From assembly GCF_003932785.1 (NCBI RefSeq), contig NZ_RQYT01000003.1, forward strand, positions 1 to 64,000: a stretch of DNA of 64,000 nucleotides. The letters are read 5' to 3'. The notes beneath the pieces are model-generated. The model ran no database searches. It was not told the DNA's origin and worked only from the letters and a program-made list of their open reading frames with translations. This DNA is from Arachnia propionica (GTDB lineage Bacteria; Actinomycetota; Actinomycetes; Propionibacteriales; Propionibacteriaceae). Below, one piece after another: positions 8,556 through 16,815 of the stretch (positions are counted from its first letter, which is position 1; each line of letters starts with the position of its first letter). The translations under genes were made by a program, and so were the position numbers.

Positions 8556-9064
8556 CAGTTCTCCTCAACGACGGTCAGGGTCACCGGGTCGATCGTCAGC
8601 CCCGAGGTGGGGTCGGTGTAGTAGCCGGTCTCGGGGTCGAAGAACCAGCCGAGCCGTACGTCGATGAGCCGTCCCTGCGGATCCGTGGCGAGCATGGTCT
8701 CCGGGTCGACGGGGAATCCCGTGCGCGAGTCGATGTACTGGCCGGTTTCGGGGTTGTGGAGGAGCACCGTCTCCTCGACCTCCTCCCATCCCCCTCCGGG
8801 TTTGAGCGGGTTGGAGTTCATCGCGGCCATGTATGCGGCGATGGCCTTCTGGTGCTTCTGGTTCTCCAGCAACCCGAGCACGAATCCGGTACCGAGGCAG
8901 GCCAGGCCGATCACTGCAGCGAGGATGAAGGAGCCGAGTAGCCGATTGATGTTGGTGTTGACCTTGTGCCGTTCCCGCAGCCTGCCGTGAACGAAGGCCG
9001 AGGTGAGCCGTTCCCGGTGCGACCGGGTCGTCTCGATGAGTGTGCGGTCGTACTCGTTCATCAT
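8555..9064 (-). CDS. Single-pass T7SS-associated protein with C-terminal DPETG repeats
   Basis: 169 residues. A basic N-terminus (HRERLTSAFVHGRLRERHKV) precedes one membrane helix at ~44-66. The rest is three or four short repeats of the form NPETGQYIDSRTGFPVDPET and DPETGYYTDPTSGLTIDP, OCRE-like in pattern. Proteins with this N-terminal signature are found beside eccD in non-mycobacterial actinobacterial ESX loci, so it is likely a structural component. No enzymatic motif is present. The ATG at 9064 overlaps the stop of the RDD-FHA gene by 4 bases. A second ATG follows immediately at 9061. Confidence 0.65.
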   Translation of the reverse strand: MMNEYDRTLIETTRSHRERLTSAFVHGRLRERHKVNTNINRLLGSFILAAVIGLACLGTGFVLGLLENQKHQKAIAAYMAAMNSNPLKPGGGWEEVEETVLLHNPETGQYIDSRTGFPVDPETMLATDPQGRLIDVRLGWFFDPETGYYTDPTSGLTIDPVTLTVVEEN

Positions 9065-9807
9065 GCTCCCGTGTGGGTGGGGATCGCCTCGATGCTCAGT
9101 ACGCGGGATCCGAGCCGGAGCTGAGCGACGGGGCCGATGGACAGGGGAATCTTGAAGGGTTCGTGGGGGAGGACGACGATCTCCCCGGTCGGGGTGATCT
9201 GGGCGGTGCCGCCATGGCTCCCGAGGTCCTGGATGACCAACGATCTCCCGTCGAACCACAGGGCGACGTGGGTGCGCGAGATGGTGCGTTGGATGTCCGT
9301 GACCGAGACCCGGTTGTACGTGGTGGGTGCCTTGGGCAGCCTTCCGATGACGCAGGGCGGCAGGATCTGGAAGGTCGAGCCGTCGTCCAGGGTGCCGACG
9401 AGGACCGGCGGGAGGGAGGTGCTGGAGGTGGGACGTTCCCCTCTGTCCCAGTCGAGGACGACCGCGCGGGGTCGGGGGCGCAGCGGATCGCTGCCGCGTC
9501 GTGTGTTGACGGCCTGGAAGCTGGGCAGGCGTCCGGGCAGTTGGGTGCGGGAACTGATCGCCCGGAGGCCGAGCAGGGCGTGTCCGAGACTTGTTCCGTG
9601 TCGTCTTCTTAGCCAAGTCCAGAAAGCGAGAATCAGGACGACGGTGAGGGCCGTGAGCGTGATCGACAGGGTGTCGGGGAGATTCGATGCGGTGATCCAT
9701 CTCATGAGACAACCGGCCCCGACAAGGGTGGACAGGTCGATCAGCAGTGAGAACAGTGTGGTCCAGCGGCTCGCTGGGATGTCCACGAGGGCCTTCTGGG
9801 CGGCCAT
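9061..9807 (-). CDS. RDD-like membrane protein with C-terminal FHA domain
   Basis: 248 residues, first gene of the minus-strand secretion operon. Two hydrophobic helices (~18-38 and ~48-66) followed by GHALLGLRAIS resemble an RDD domain. Residues ~150-235 form a forkhead-associated domain with the GR, SRTH and DLGSHGGT signature that binds phosphothreonine. FHA proteins commonly accompany EccC/EccD and may link secretion to Ser/Thr kinase signalling. The start ATG has a consensus AGGAGG 7 bases upstream. It is transcribed divergently from the Esx gene at 9961. Confidence 0.75.
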   Translation of the reverse strand: MAAQKALVDIPASRWTTLFSLLIDLSTLVGAGCLMRWITASNLPDTLSITLTALTVVLILAFWTWLRRRHGTSLGHALLGLRAISSRTQLPGRLPSFQAVNTRRGSDPLRPRPRAVVLDWDRGERPTSSTSLPPVLVGTLDDGSTFQILPPCVIGRLPKAPTTYNRVSVTDIQRTISRTHVALWFDGRSLVIQDLGSHGGTAQITPTGEIVVLPHEPFKIPLSIGPVAQLRLGSRVLSIEAIPTHTGA

Positions 9808-9960
9808 GTCCCACCTCCTTCCTGACCCCGACAGTCAATCACGTCACCGGGTCCATGTAAGAGACACGGTCTGGCAATGACCCACCCCTCACCTAGTGTG
9901 GAGACGCCTGGCCCATGGTCAGGAACCATCAAGTTGAGTAGTCAACCAGAAGGGGTGGAG
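9808..9960. promoter_or_regulatory. Divergent promoter region between the two arms of the type VII locus
   Basis: The 153 bases between the FHA gene and the first Esx-like gene must hold promoters for both arms. I see no unambiguous -35/-10 pair. TAGTGT at about 9894-9899 is a possible -10 for the plus strand. No strong palindromic operator was seen. Confidence 0.4.
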
Positions 9961-10305
9961 ATGAGATTCTCGATGGAAGAGGGAACGCTGGTCCAGCTGG
10001 GGCAGCGTTCACAGACCGAATCCGATGACCTGGTCACCTTGGTCAGGCGCCTGTTCGAGGCGGCGGAGCCGCTCGAGGGGCAGATGAATGGCCCGGCCCG
10101 GGCCGCGGTGGACAAGTTCAAGGCCGGTGTGGACGACATCTCCGCGGCGCTCAGCAATGCGCTCGGGGGGATCGTGCAGTCGATCGCCGGCCAGAACCGA
10201 GCTTTCGTCACCGCCGCAGACGAGGGTGCCGCGACGCACCAGTCCGCGGAGGGTTCCGCTGACTTCAGCTCCCAGGGCTTCCTCCAGCGCATCGGTCCCG
10301 CGTGA
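9961..10305 (+). CDS. Esx/WXG100-like small secreted protein (first of a pair)
   Basis: 114 residues. Predicted as two long amphipathic helices with a turn near the middle (AAEPLEGQMNGPARAAV), the hairpin expected of Esx proteins, although no clear WXG motif is present. The ATG at 9961 is preceded by GAAGGGGTGGAG. An upstream extension to 9877 is not supported by a ribosome site. It opens the plus-strand arm and lies 41 bases before a second Esx-family gene, so the two probably form the usual secreted heterodimer recognised by EccC. Confidence 0.72.
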   Translation: MRFSMEEGTLVQLGQRSQTESDDLVTLVRRLFEAAEPLEGQMNGPARAAVDKFKAGVDDISAALSNALGGIVQSIAGQNRAFVTAADEGAATHQSAEGSADFSSQGFLQRIGPA

Positions 10306-10346
10306 GCCTGACCGTACGTACATCCGATTGATTGGAAGGACGATTC

Positions 10347-10652
10347 ATGAGCAACCAGATGGACCGTAACGACTACAGCGTGGCGGCCTCGCAGGCCGCC
10401 CAGGCGAACTTCGAGAGCATCGCGGCGCAGCTGGAGGCAGCGCTCGACCGTCGCGACCTGGACGTCAGGAACGCCATGGCGCAGTACTACGCCGACGGTG
10501 TGTCCGAGAAGTACCAGGAACTGGAGAGGCAGTGGAACCAGGCGGGCGCCCAGGTGCGCCAGATCATCAGCCTGCTGCGCAACTCGCTCAGCCAGAACGA
10601 TGACATCGCCGTTCGGGCCGGTGCCCAGGCGGCGGCCGCCATTCCGGGCTGA
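10347..10652 (+). CDS. ESAT-6/WXG100-family protein (second of a pair)
   Basis: 101 residues. The pattern DRNDYSVAASQAAQANFESI, MAQYYADGVSEKYQELE and a helix ending VRQIISLLRNSL fits the actinobacterial group annotated as pore-forming ESAT-6 family proteins. The central W (RQWNQAG) lies near the helical turn. The start at 10347 has GGAAGGA upstream. It is predicted to pair with the 9961 product and be exported by the EccC/EccD system. It is followed 2 bases later by the DUF6177-like gene. Confidence 0.8.
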   Translation: MSNQMDRNDYSVAASQAAQANFESIAAQLEAALDRRDLDVRNAMAQYYADGVSEKYQELERQWNQAGAQVRQIISLLRNSLSQNDDIAVRAGAQAAAAIPG

Positions 10653-10654
10653 GC

Positions 10655-11737
10655 GTGCACGTCCTGCATCCCTTGGCCGACGAATGGGCCGAGGACTACC
10701 TGTTGTTCGTCTGCTCAAGTGAGCGGGTGACGCTCACGGCGGCGATCCGTGGGTTCCTCATCGAGGCCCGCCAGAGCCAGTTGCGGCCGGTGCTGCTCAC
10801 GAGCAGCACTGCCCATCTGGGCTGGTTCGTGGCGGATGAGCTTCGACTGTCCGGTGGGTACTGGGCGGTGCGGGACGCGGAAGGCAGAGTGTTCGACGGG
10901 AGGACCGGGCGACGGATCCGGTCCTTTCCTGAGCTGTGGGCTCCCGAAACCAGGAGCGAACCGGTTCTCTCGTCCTTCGAGAGGGTGGTTTCCGAGGGTT
11001 CGGGGGCTTTCTTCTTCGATGTGTTCACCCGGGAACCTGCCCTTGACCGGGTGAGGGTCGGGGCCGTCGCTGAGCACATGGTGGCGGGACTCGGTGGTGG
11101 CGCGCTGGTGCGGTGGGACTCGGCAGAGCCGCTGGCCCAACCGTGGTCCCGTGCCGCCATCACGGAACGGATGCGGGCGCAGATGCCCGCGTCGGAGCGG
11201 CATTTCCTCCGGAGCGAACGCGACGTGCCGGTGAGCGTGACGGTGGCACGAACCCGCAACGGTCTGTTGGAGCACACCAGAGGACTGGTGCCGGTGGGGC
11301 CGTACGGTCGGCCCCACGGCATGCCACCCAGGGCGCCGATCGGTAGCCACCCTGCACTGACGAGCACCCTGACCGGGTTGGCTGAACGTTTCAGGGTGAA
11401 CGTCGCGATGATCTCCTACTGTCAGGTCGTCGAGAGGTTGGGTTCCCTCGGCCAGCTGGCCGAACTGCGTCACGCCGATGCCCCCGTGGCCGTGCTGATC
11501 GGTCCTGTCGCCGTCAGAACCCTGGGGATCGACGTCGCCGAGCTGTCAGCCCATCATGACGTCGTGCCGCTGGGGCTCAGCCGCGCCCCGAGCGTGCTGG
11601 TGCGGTTCAGTTCCACTGATGAGCTGTGGCGTCAGTTCGGGAGCTTCGCGCACGACCTCGATCAGGAGCGTCTGGCCGCTCTGCTCGCGGTGGAGTTCGA
11701 CGAGTACTTCACGGCAGGAAGGGATGTGACGCGATAG
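10655..11737 (+). CDS. DUF6177-like protein of the type VII locus
   Basis: 360 residues, cytoplasmic, no signal peptide. The C-terminal third, with a segment around VAMISYCQVV, then VLIGPVAVRTLGI and a closing W-rich helix (ELWRQFGSFAHDLDQ), resembles the DUF6177 family found in actinobacterial type VII loci. That assignment is from memory of the family and has moderate certainty. Function is unknown. By position, between Esx genes and the toxin operon, it may be an EspG-like chaperone or assembly factor. GTG start at 10655, two bases after the previous stop. Its stop overlaps the next start by one base. Confidence 0.65.
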   Translation: MHVLHPLADEWAEDYLLFVCSSERVTLTAAIRGFLIEARQSQLRPVLLTSSTAHLGWFVADELRLSGGYWAVRDAEGRVFDGRTGRRIRSFPELWAPETRSEPVLSSFERVVSEGSGAFFFDVFTREPALDRVRVGAVAEHMVAGLGGGALVRWDSAEPLAQPWSRAAITERMRAQMPASERHFLRSERDVPVSVTVARTRNGLLEHTRGLVPVGPYGRPHGMPPRAPIGSHPALTSTLTGLAERFRVNVAMISYCQVVERLGSLGQLAELRHADAPVAVLIGPVAVRTLGIDVAELSAHHDVVPLGLSRAPSVLVRFSSTDELWRQFGSFAHDLDQERLAALLAVEFDEYFTAGRDVTR

Positions 11738-12072
11738 TGGCCACGGAACTGGTGTTGTTGAGCGATGTCCCCATCACCGTCGATGCCCAGCGCCGGGCAC
11801 TGCAGCGGGCCGAGGGGCGAGGACGGATCCTCGAGTTCAGGGGCGGTGAGTTCACCAGCCTCGTGGGGGCGGATGGGAGCCATCTGTTGACGGTGCATGC
11901 CCCCAAGGTGATCCAACTGCCGGATGAGGCAGCTGCAGCGGTTGTCTCGCCGCCACGCAGTTTTGCGTTGTGGACCGAGATGACCGTTCCCTTCGGGGTG
12001 CCCGAGAACGGGTACGCCCTGGCCGAGGCACTCGCCGCGGAAGTCGGCGGTCGGATAGAGAAGAGGAAGTGA
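11737..12072 (+). CDS. Small T7SS-locus protein of unknown function
   Basis: 111 residues. The family is not recognised. It begins with a beta-rich segment (LVLLSDVPITVDAQRRALQ) and has a WTEMTVPFGVPENGYALAE motif before a helix. GTG start overlapping the previous stop (TAGTG), with AGGAAGGGA upstream. It ends directly against the next gene, so it sits inside a tightly coupled operon. By context it may be a chaperone or structural accessory of the secretion system. Confidence 0.65.
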   Translation: MATELVLLSDVPITVDAQRRALQRAEGRGRILEFRGGEFTSLVGADGSHLLTVHAPKVIQLPDEAAAAVVSPPRSFALWTEMTVPFGVPENGYALAEALAAEVGGRIEKRK

Positions 12073-12444
12073 ATGTCGTCGTGGAGCATTGATCCCAGCG
12101 GGGTCGAGGCGTTGTTGCGCAGTGTGCAGTCGGAGCAGGAATCCCTCAACGGGGCCCTCGAGCAGGGGGATTTCCAGGCGATCTTCACGGCACTCGCCTC
12201 GGCGGGGGACTTCCGAGGTGATGTCTCCACCGCACTGAATGGACTCCTCGAGGACCAGAAGCGGAATCTTGATTCGATCACCTCCAGGGTGGCGGCGGGT
12301 GCCAACGGTGTCGGCTTCGCGGTGAGGGCCTGCAATCAGGGCAACGAGGAGATGGCTGCCACCGTACAGACGGAGATGATGCACTCCGCGACGACCGGGG
12401 ATTTCACGTTCTTCGAGAAGATGACGCAGGAAGGGGCGCAGTGA
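12073..12444 (+). CDS. DUF6507-like Esx-related protein preceding the toxin gene
   Basis: 123 residues, starting MSSWSIDPSGVEALL. The W-x-IDPSGV opening and the NEEMAA motif mark it as a paralogue of the product at 1919-2266. It is helical throughout, with the size and composition of WXG100-type proteins. It starts directly after the previous stop and ends 3 bases before the 1018-residue toxin. Small Esx-like partners encoded immediately upstream of LXG/WXG toxins commonly act as targeting factors, the likely role here (inferred). Confidence 0.7.
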   Translation: MSSWSIDPSGVEALLRSVQSEQESLNGALEQGDFQAIFTALASAGDFRGDVSTALNGLLEDQKRNLDSITSRVAAGANGVGFAVRACNQGNEEMAATVQTEMMHSATTGDFTFFEKMTQEGAQ

Positions 12445-12447
12445 GCC

Positions 12448-15400
12448 ATGGCTGAGCAGCCGCAGTCCTCAGACGGGTTGGTGTGTCCGGCGGCCTTCCC
12501 GGTGAAGTCGGGCCAGATGAATGTGGAGACCGTTGCCGGTGGTGGCGCGAACCTGCGGGCGATGGGAAAGACCGTCGACACCCACATGGACAACATCGTC
12601 GGTCACTGGAATGGCCTGCCCGCGGTGTATGCCGGGCCCGGGGCGGAGCAGGCCTACGGTTTGATGGCTCCGGCCGCCACGTCCTCGGAGACGTTGAAGA
12701 ACGTGTTGGACAAGGCCGCGACGGCCATCGAGACCTATGCGGAGACGTTGCGTCCGATCAAGACGAGGCTCTCCGATCTGGAGCGGGAGGCGACGGCCTT
12801 CGAGCAGGAGGCGAGAGCGGGTTATGACGGCAAGTCGTGGAAGGAGCACCAGCCCGCGGTGGACCGGAATGCTGAGCTGTTGGGGCGGTACGCGCAGATC
12901 ATCGAGGAGTTGACGACAGCCTCATCGACCTGCGCGAACACCATCAACGGCCTGTGCACCCAGTCCTCACCGGTGAAGGTGGAGGCGTTCTCCGCCGAGG
13001 CGATCATGGCCAGCGGCGAGATGATGCCGTGGGGTGCTCCGGTGGAGAAGGACCGGAACTGTGGTGAGTCCGTCGTGCACGGGGCGGGCAATTTCCTGAA
13101 GTCCACGTGGGATGGGGCGAAAGGCCTGGTCGGCTTCGGGGAGGACGGCTGGAGCTGGTCGAACCTCGGCAAGACGTGGCTCGGCGTCGCCGATTTCGTC
13201 GGGTCGACTGTGTTGCTGGCGAACCCGCTGGTGGGGGAAGGCATCAAGTTGATCGGCGGTGATGAGGTCGATGCGTGGGTCGATCGGCGGCACGATGTTG
13301 CCCTGACCGCGTGGACGGGGTTCGTCGGTTATGACTACATGACGGCGAAGCAGGGCGGGGACGGGTGGCACAAGTGGAAGGAGGACGGCGTCGCCGCCCT
13401 CACGGAGAGTGTGCTCAACATCGGTACCTGTTTCATCCCGGCAGCCGGTCAGGCGGGGGCCGCCGCGAAGGTCGGTGTCACGGGGTCGAAGCTGGCGAAC
13501 GTGACCACCAAGGTTGCCCGAGTGGGGATGAATGTCGCTGATTTCGCGATTCCTGGTGGTGGTTGGGCGGTGAAGGCCGGGGTGAAGGTCTTCGACATCG
13601 GTTCCGACGTCGTGAAGGTGACCGATGGTGTGCCGCTGAAGCCGGTGCCGAATCCGGCTGGGATCGTGGCGAACACTCCTGTGTCGAATGCGTTGGATCT
13701 GGCCGGGGGCAAGCCGTCGGTCCTGGCTGCGGCGGATGTTCCGTCGTTGGGGTCCGGTACGCCGAGGGTTTCGCAGGGTGGTGCGGGGGTTCCGGTCAAC
13801 CATGTTCCTGATCTGGGTGATCTTGGTGATTCGGCGAAGGTGTCGAAGCCGGGTCAGGGTTCTGGTGGTGCGGATGCCGTGGCTGCGGGTGAGGTGCCGA
13901 GGAGGCCGGTGGATCGGGTGGAGGTGCCGGAGTCGGTGGCCGCGGAGTCGGCTGGCGGGTCGGCGGCTGGCGGTCGGGGTGCTCATGGTGGAGCGGATGC
14001 TGTTCCGGAGGTGAGTGCTGGTAAGGCTGCCGGGGTTGATGATGTCAGGGCGCCGGAGGTTGAGGCGGCGAAGGTGCCTGAGCCGGAGGCGGCCCCGGCA
14101 GCAGGTCGCGGTTCTGACGCCGATGGTGTCGGGACTCCGGAGGCTGAGCGGGTGCCTGAGGTGGAGGGCTCGAAGGCTGCCGATCAGCCGGTTGATGCGA
14201 GGCCTGAGGGCGGTGGTGCCAGGACTCCGGAGGCCGAGCGTGTGCCTGAGGTGGATGCTGGCCGTGTGCCGGAGCCGGAGGCGGCCCCGGCGGCAGGTCG
14301 TGGTTCTGATGCCGATGGTGTTGGGACGCCGGAGCCTGACGCTGCGAGGGCTGCGGATCCTGAGGTGACGGTTGCTGATGAGGTGCAGACCTCGGAGGTG
14401 CAGGAATCGGCGGCGGATGTTGATGCTGCTGGTGTGGATGTTGATGTCCGGGCGACGGATGTTGATGCTGGTGATGGGGTGTCGGATGTGCCTCGGGTTG
14501 CTGATGATGCCGCCAAGGCGGGGGATGTGTTCGATGAGAGCATTCATGGTGATCCTTCCCGACCGCCTGAGACGGACAGGCATGGCAGACCGGTGTGGTT
14601 TGATGAGGACGGGCGCCGTCACATTGACGGTGATGAGGGCGGCACGCATAGGGATGCGGGTCACAACTTGCGTCGGGGAAACCGATGGATCGAGGACACC
14701 AATCCGGCTGTTCCGAGTGAAACTGTCAAGGCCAAGTACAGCCAGATTGACCTCCCTGGGGGTATGGAAAAGCATCTGGATAGCACAACCTGGGATGAGA
14801 ATGGCCGCACCTATCAAGGTGATGTGGAGCATCGAAGTGGGCTCCAAGACGAGCATCGCGAAAAAATCGAGGCTGTGGCCTACATTGCTGATGAGATCGG
14901 GCTGTCTAGACAACAGCTCGCTGAGATCAAGTCCGGGGATGTGGCCGGCAATGTAAGGCGCTTGATGGAGGATGGAGTTTGCACTCGTCGGGAGGCGAGA
15001 GAGCTTCGCCGCGCCATCATGGACGAGCGTAAATCTTTGTCTGCATTGTCAGAGGCCTCAGAACTTTTGGGTGAAAGGGCGGCGGACGGCGTGATCTCCG
15101 CTCGCGAGGAAATTTCTCTATTCGGAAATGACTCTCGGCCTGGTGCAGGCCATCTGGATAAAGTGGGAGTAAGTCTCGACCCTCCGAGTATCACGGTCTA
15201 TGAAGCCAAGGGGGGGAGAGCAGGATTGGGGGACGCCCTGGTTGAAGGTATCCGTCATCAACAGGGGACAGGTGCCTACTTGGAGAAACTCTTGGTTCAG
15301 GACAGGCGTTTCCGTAAAGACTTGATGGAACTGCTTGAGAGCAAGGGAAGTAAGGGTGTCGCTTTTATTGATGCTCTGAAAAGAGGGGAGGTAATTTTGA

Positions 15401-15504
15401 ACTACGACCTCGTCCGGGCCCGGCCGAGTGGTACAATTGCCTTGTCCAGGTTTGACATGAAGTCGCCTCCAGACTTAGGGAGAATCCTTCTTGGTGAAGG
15501 TTGA
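12448..15504 (+). CDS. Type VII polymorphic toxin with C-terminal PD-(D/E)XK-type nuclease domain
   Basis: 1018 residues. N-terminus 1-~175 is a helical WXG-like targeting region with WNG at 54-56. A hydrophobic, Gly-rich zone covers ~210-400. A low-complexity Pro/Val/Glu/Ala linker covers ~420-690 and contains an exact-length 69-base direct repeat (14074-14142 and 14266-14334). The C-terminal ~150 residues contain HLDKV (Asp904) and VYEAKGG (Glu919, Lys921), then HQQGTGAYLEKLL. The D-x14-E-x-K spacing is that of restriction-endonuclease-like toxins, so DNA or RNA cleavage in a rival cell is inferred. The toxin coding part is less GC-rich than the linker, a sign of exchange. An immunity gene overlaps or follows the stop. 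Confidence 0.8.
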   Translation: MAEQPQSSDGLVCPAAFPVKSGQMNVETVAGGGANLRAMGKTVDTHMDNIVGHWNGLPAVYAGPGAEQAYGLMAPAATSSETLKNVLDKAATAIETYAETLRPIKTRLSDLEREATAFEQEARAGYDGKSWKEHQPAVDRNAELLGRYAQIIEELTTASSTCANTINGLCTQSSPVKVEAFSAEAIMASGEMMPWGAPVEKDRNCGESVVHGAGNFLKSTWDGAKGLVGFGEDGWSWSNLGKTWLGVADFVGSTVLLANPLVGEGIKLIGGDEVDAWVDRRHDVALTAWTGFVGYDYMTAKQGGDGWHKWKEDGVAALTESVLNIGTCFIPAAGQAGAAAKVGVTGSKLANVTTKVARVGMNVADFAIPGGGWAVKAGVKVFDIGSDVVKVTDGVPLKPVPNPAGIVANTPVSNALDLAGGKPSVLAAADVPSLGSGTPRVSQGGAGVPVNHVPDLGDLGDSAKVSKPGQGSGGADAVAAGEVPRRPVDRVEVPESVAAESAGGSAAGGRGAHGGADAVPEVSAGKAAGVDDVRAPEVEAAKVPEPEAAPAAGRGSDADGVGTPEAERVPEVEGSKAADQPVDARPEGGGARTPEAERVPEVDAGRVPEPEAAPAAGRGSDADGVGTPEPDAARAADPEVTVADEVQTSEVQESAADVDAAGVDVDVRATDVDAGDGVSDVPRVADDAAKAGDVFDESIHGDPSRPPETDRHGRPVWFDEDGRRHIDGDEGGTHRDAGHNLRRGNRWIEDTNPAVPSETVKAKYSQIDLPGGMEKHLDSTTWDENGRTYQGDVEHRSGLQDEHREKIEAVAYIADEIGLSRQQLAEIKSGDVAGNVRRLMEDGVCTRREARELRRAIMDERKSLSALSEASELLGERAADGVISAREEISLFGNDSRPGAGHLDKVGVSLDPPSITVYEAKGGRAGLGDALVEGIRHQQGTGAYLEKLLVQDRRFRKDLMELLESKGSKGVAFIDALKRGEVILNYDLVRARPSGTIALSRFDMKSPPDLGRILLGEG
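14074..14334 (+). repeat. Direct repeat in the toxin linker
   Basis: Two 69-base copies at 14074-14142 and 14266-14334 encode the same residues, VPEPEAAPAAGRGSDADGVG followed by TPE, with only synonymous changes. The linker as a whole is rich in VPE, PEVE and DVDA units. This kind of repeat could promote length change or recombination within the linker. Confidence 0.75.
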
Positions 15505-15520
15505 TGAGAAGGGAGTTGTC

Positions 15521-15991
15521 GTGCGAACGGTGCCAGTGGAAGATCTCGGTAAGATCGCTGCTTTCTGGGTTGGTCAAGAATGGCCTATGACGGAACCGGA
15601 AGTTGAGAATGCCTGTCGGGTCTTGGGGTGGGAGCAGGATGAGGAAGGTTTTTTCCTCCTCCCCTACGAGCTAAGTGATCGGACTGTTTCAATAGTTTCG
15701 GGGAGCGATTTGTCTGTGGGGACCATAGATTTCCGAGTAACGGATGTTGTTCATGATCCGTCGGTTGAGCGGGATGCTTTCATGAACGATGTTTTTGTTG
15801 ATGCTGTCGAGGCCTTCAAAAAGAATTGGGGGAAGCCGCGTTTCAGGCGTAAGCTGGAAGCAGAGGATGCGGTCTGGGATCTGCCGAATGGGGGAATTCT
15901 TCAGATCTCGAATGACCGTCGGGGAGTGTTGTTTGTTACGCATAGCCCTTCTTATGCTAAAGTGATCCGTCGTCTGGGGGTGCGTGGTTGA
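15521..15991 (+). CDS. Putative immunity protein 1 (DUF6301-like)
   Basis: 156 residues, cytoplasmic. It shares with the products at 17437 and 17971 the opening VPVEDLGKIAAFW, a GW near 35-40, and the central FRVTDVV...ERDAFMNDVFV block. The family resembles DUF6301, commonly found behind T7SS toxins. The GTG at 15521 is chosen because AAGGGAG precedes it and because both paralogues start at the equivalent residue. An extension to 15491 would overlap the toxin. The position directly after the toxin makes it the cognate immunity gene by inference. Confidence 0.7.
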   Translation: MRTVPVEDLGKIAAFWVGQEWPMTEPEVENACRVLGWEQDEEGFFLLPYELSDRTVSIVSGSDLSVGTIDFRVTDVVHDPSVERDAFMNDVFVDAVEAFKKNWGKPRFRRKLEAEDAVWDLPNGGILQISNDRRGVLFVTHSPSYAKVIRRLGVRG

Positions 15992-16467
15992 TGTCTGATT
16001 GGTCTGGGTTTTCGTCGCGGTTGTTGCGGGTGTTGTTGGGTTTGGGGGATCGTTCGTTTGTGGTGATTCTGGGTCGGGAGGATGGTTTCTTCCGGGTTCA
16101 GTTGTGTGTGGATGGTGATGTGTTGGTGGTGCAGGCGCGGGTTGCCGGGTTGGATTTGGATGATCCTGGGGTTGTTGGGGTGTTGCGTGGTGCTGGGTGG
16201 GTGCCGGGTGAGCCTGGGGGGGATTATTGGGAGCATGATGTGGAGTTGCCTGCGGCGTCGTCGGTGTATGCGGGGTTGGTTGAGGATTGTGTGACGGTGA
16301 TGCGTGATGTGCAGGGGGTGTCGTCTCCGGGGGAGTTGGGGTATGACGCGTGGCGTGAGCGGGAGTTGATGGTGGAGGGGCGTGTGTATTCGGCGGAGGA
16401 GTTGGAGGCTCTGGATCCTGGGGAGAGTCCGTTGGTTTTGGATCTTGGGATTGAGTTGTTGAGGTAG
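15991..16467 (+). CDS. TY-Chap/YbjN-like secretion chaperone
   Basis: 158 residues. The segment FFRVQLCVDGDVLVVQARVAG, followed by a helix, a GAGW turn and W-x-H-D-V, resembles the YbjN/type III-chaperone-like (TY-Chap) fold used by toxin loci in actinobacteria. The ATG at 15991 overlaps the immunity stop (TGATG). A truncated copy of its first 18 codons is found at 18444. The gene is notably T/G-rich at third positions, unlike the GC-rich housekeeping genes, which suggests recent acquisition. Its role could be toxin folding before export or an alternative immunity function. Confidence 0.6.
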   Translation: MSDWSGFSSRLLRVLLGLGDRSFVVILGREDGFFRVQLCVDGDVLVVQARVAGLDLDDPGVVGVLRGAGWVPGEPGGDYWEHDVELPAASSVYAGLVEDCVTVMRDVQGVSSPGELGYDAWRERELMVEGRVYSAEELEALDPGESPLVLDLGIELLR

Positions 16468-16658
16468 TTTTTGAATTGATGTAGCCGAGGTCAAGTGGTG
16501 GGAGATGAAGACGTCGTTTGCGCTTCTCTTCTTCGTTGGTCGAGACCTTTGATGCGCGGTGTCGGGACTTGAGCTGGGTTGGGGTCTCGCGGGGGTTTGA
16601 GGCGAGTTCTCCGCCGGCGCTGTCTCCGGCTTGACCAGCGGTTGGATGAACGGGGGGT
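16468..16658. repeat. Non-coding spacer with a degenerate REP-like module
   Basis: No gene is seen. The stretch at ~16560-16645 contains GGTCGAGACC, GGGGTCTCGCGGG and GGCTTGACCAGCGG, degraded versions of the GGTCGAG/CTCGACC repeats at 358-540 and 25360-25415. It lies exactly at the junction between the active toxin cassette and the displaced one, so it may have taken part in the rearrangement. Confidence 0.45.
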
Positions 16659-16814
16659 GTTCCGTCGTTGGGGTCCGGTACGCCGAGGGTTCCGCAGGGT
16701 GGTGCGGGGGTCCGGTGAGTCATGTTCCTGATCTGGGTGATCTTGGTGATTCGGCGAAGGTGTCGGGGCCGGGTCGGGGTTCTGGTGGTGCGGGTGAGGC
16801 GCCGAGGAGGCCGG
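16659..16814 (+). pseudogene. Frameshifted copy of the toxin linker leading into the displaced tip
   Basis: This segment is a near copy of 13738-13909 inside the active toxin gene (SLGSGTPRV, VPDLGDLGDSAKVS, PRRP). A one-base loss near 16715 shifts the frame, internal bases are missing, and a TGA ends the linker frame at 16817-16819. There is no N-terminal targeting region. It provides a homology arm joined to a second toxin C-terminus, the layout of an orphan toxin module. Confidence 0.75.
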
Positions 16815-16815
16815 G

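Noticed and set aside
12967-14913. 648-codon open frame opposite the toxin gene
   Set aside because: Its product is Arg/His/Ile-rich with repeats that mirror the toxin linker codons. It is a shadow of a low-complexity high-GC gene on the other strand, with no ribosome site or known domain.
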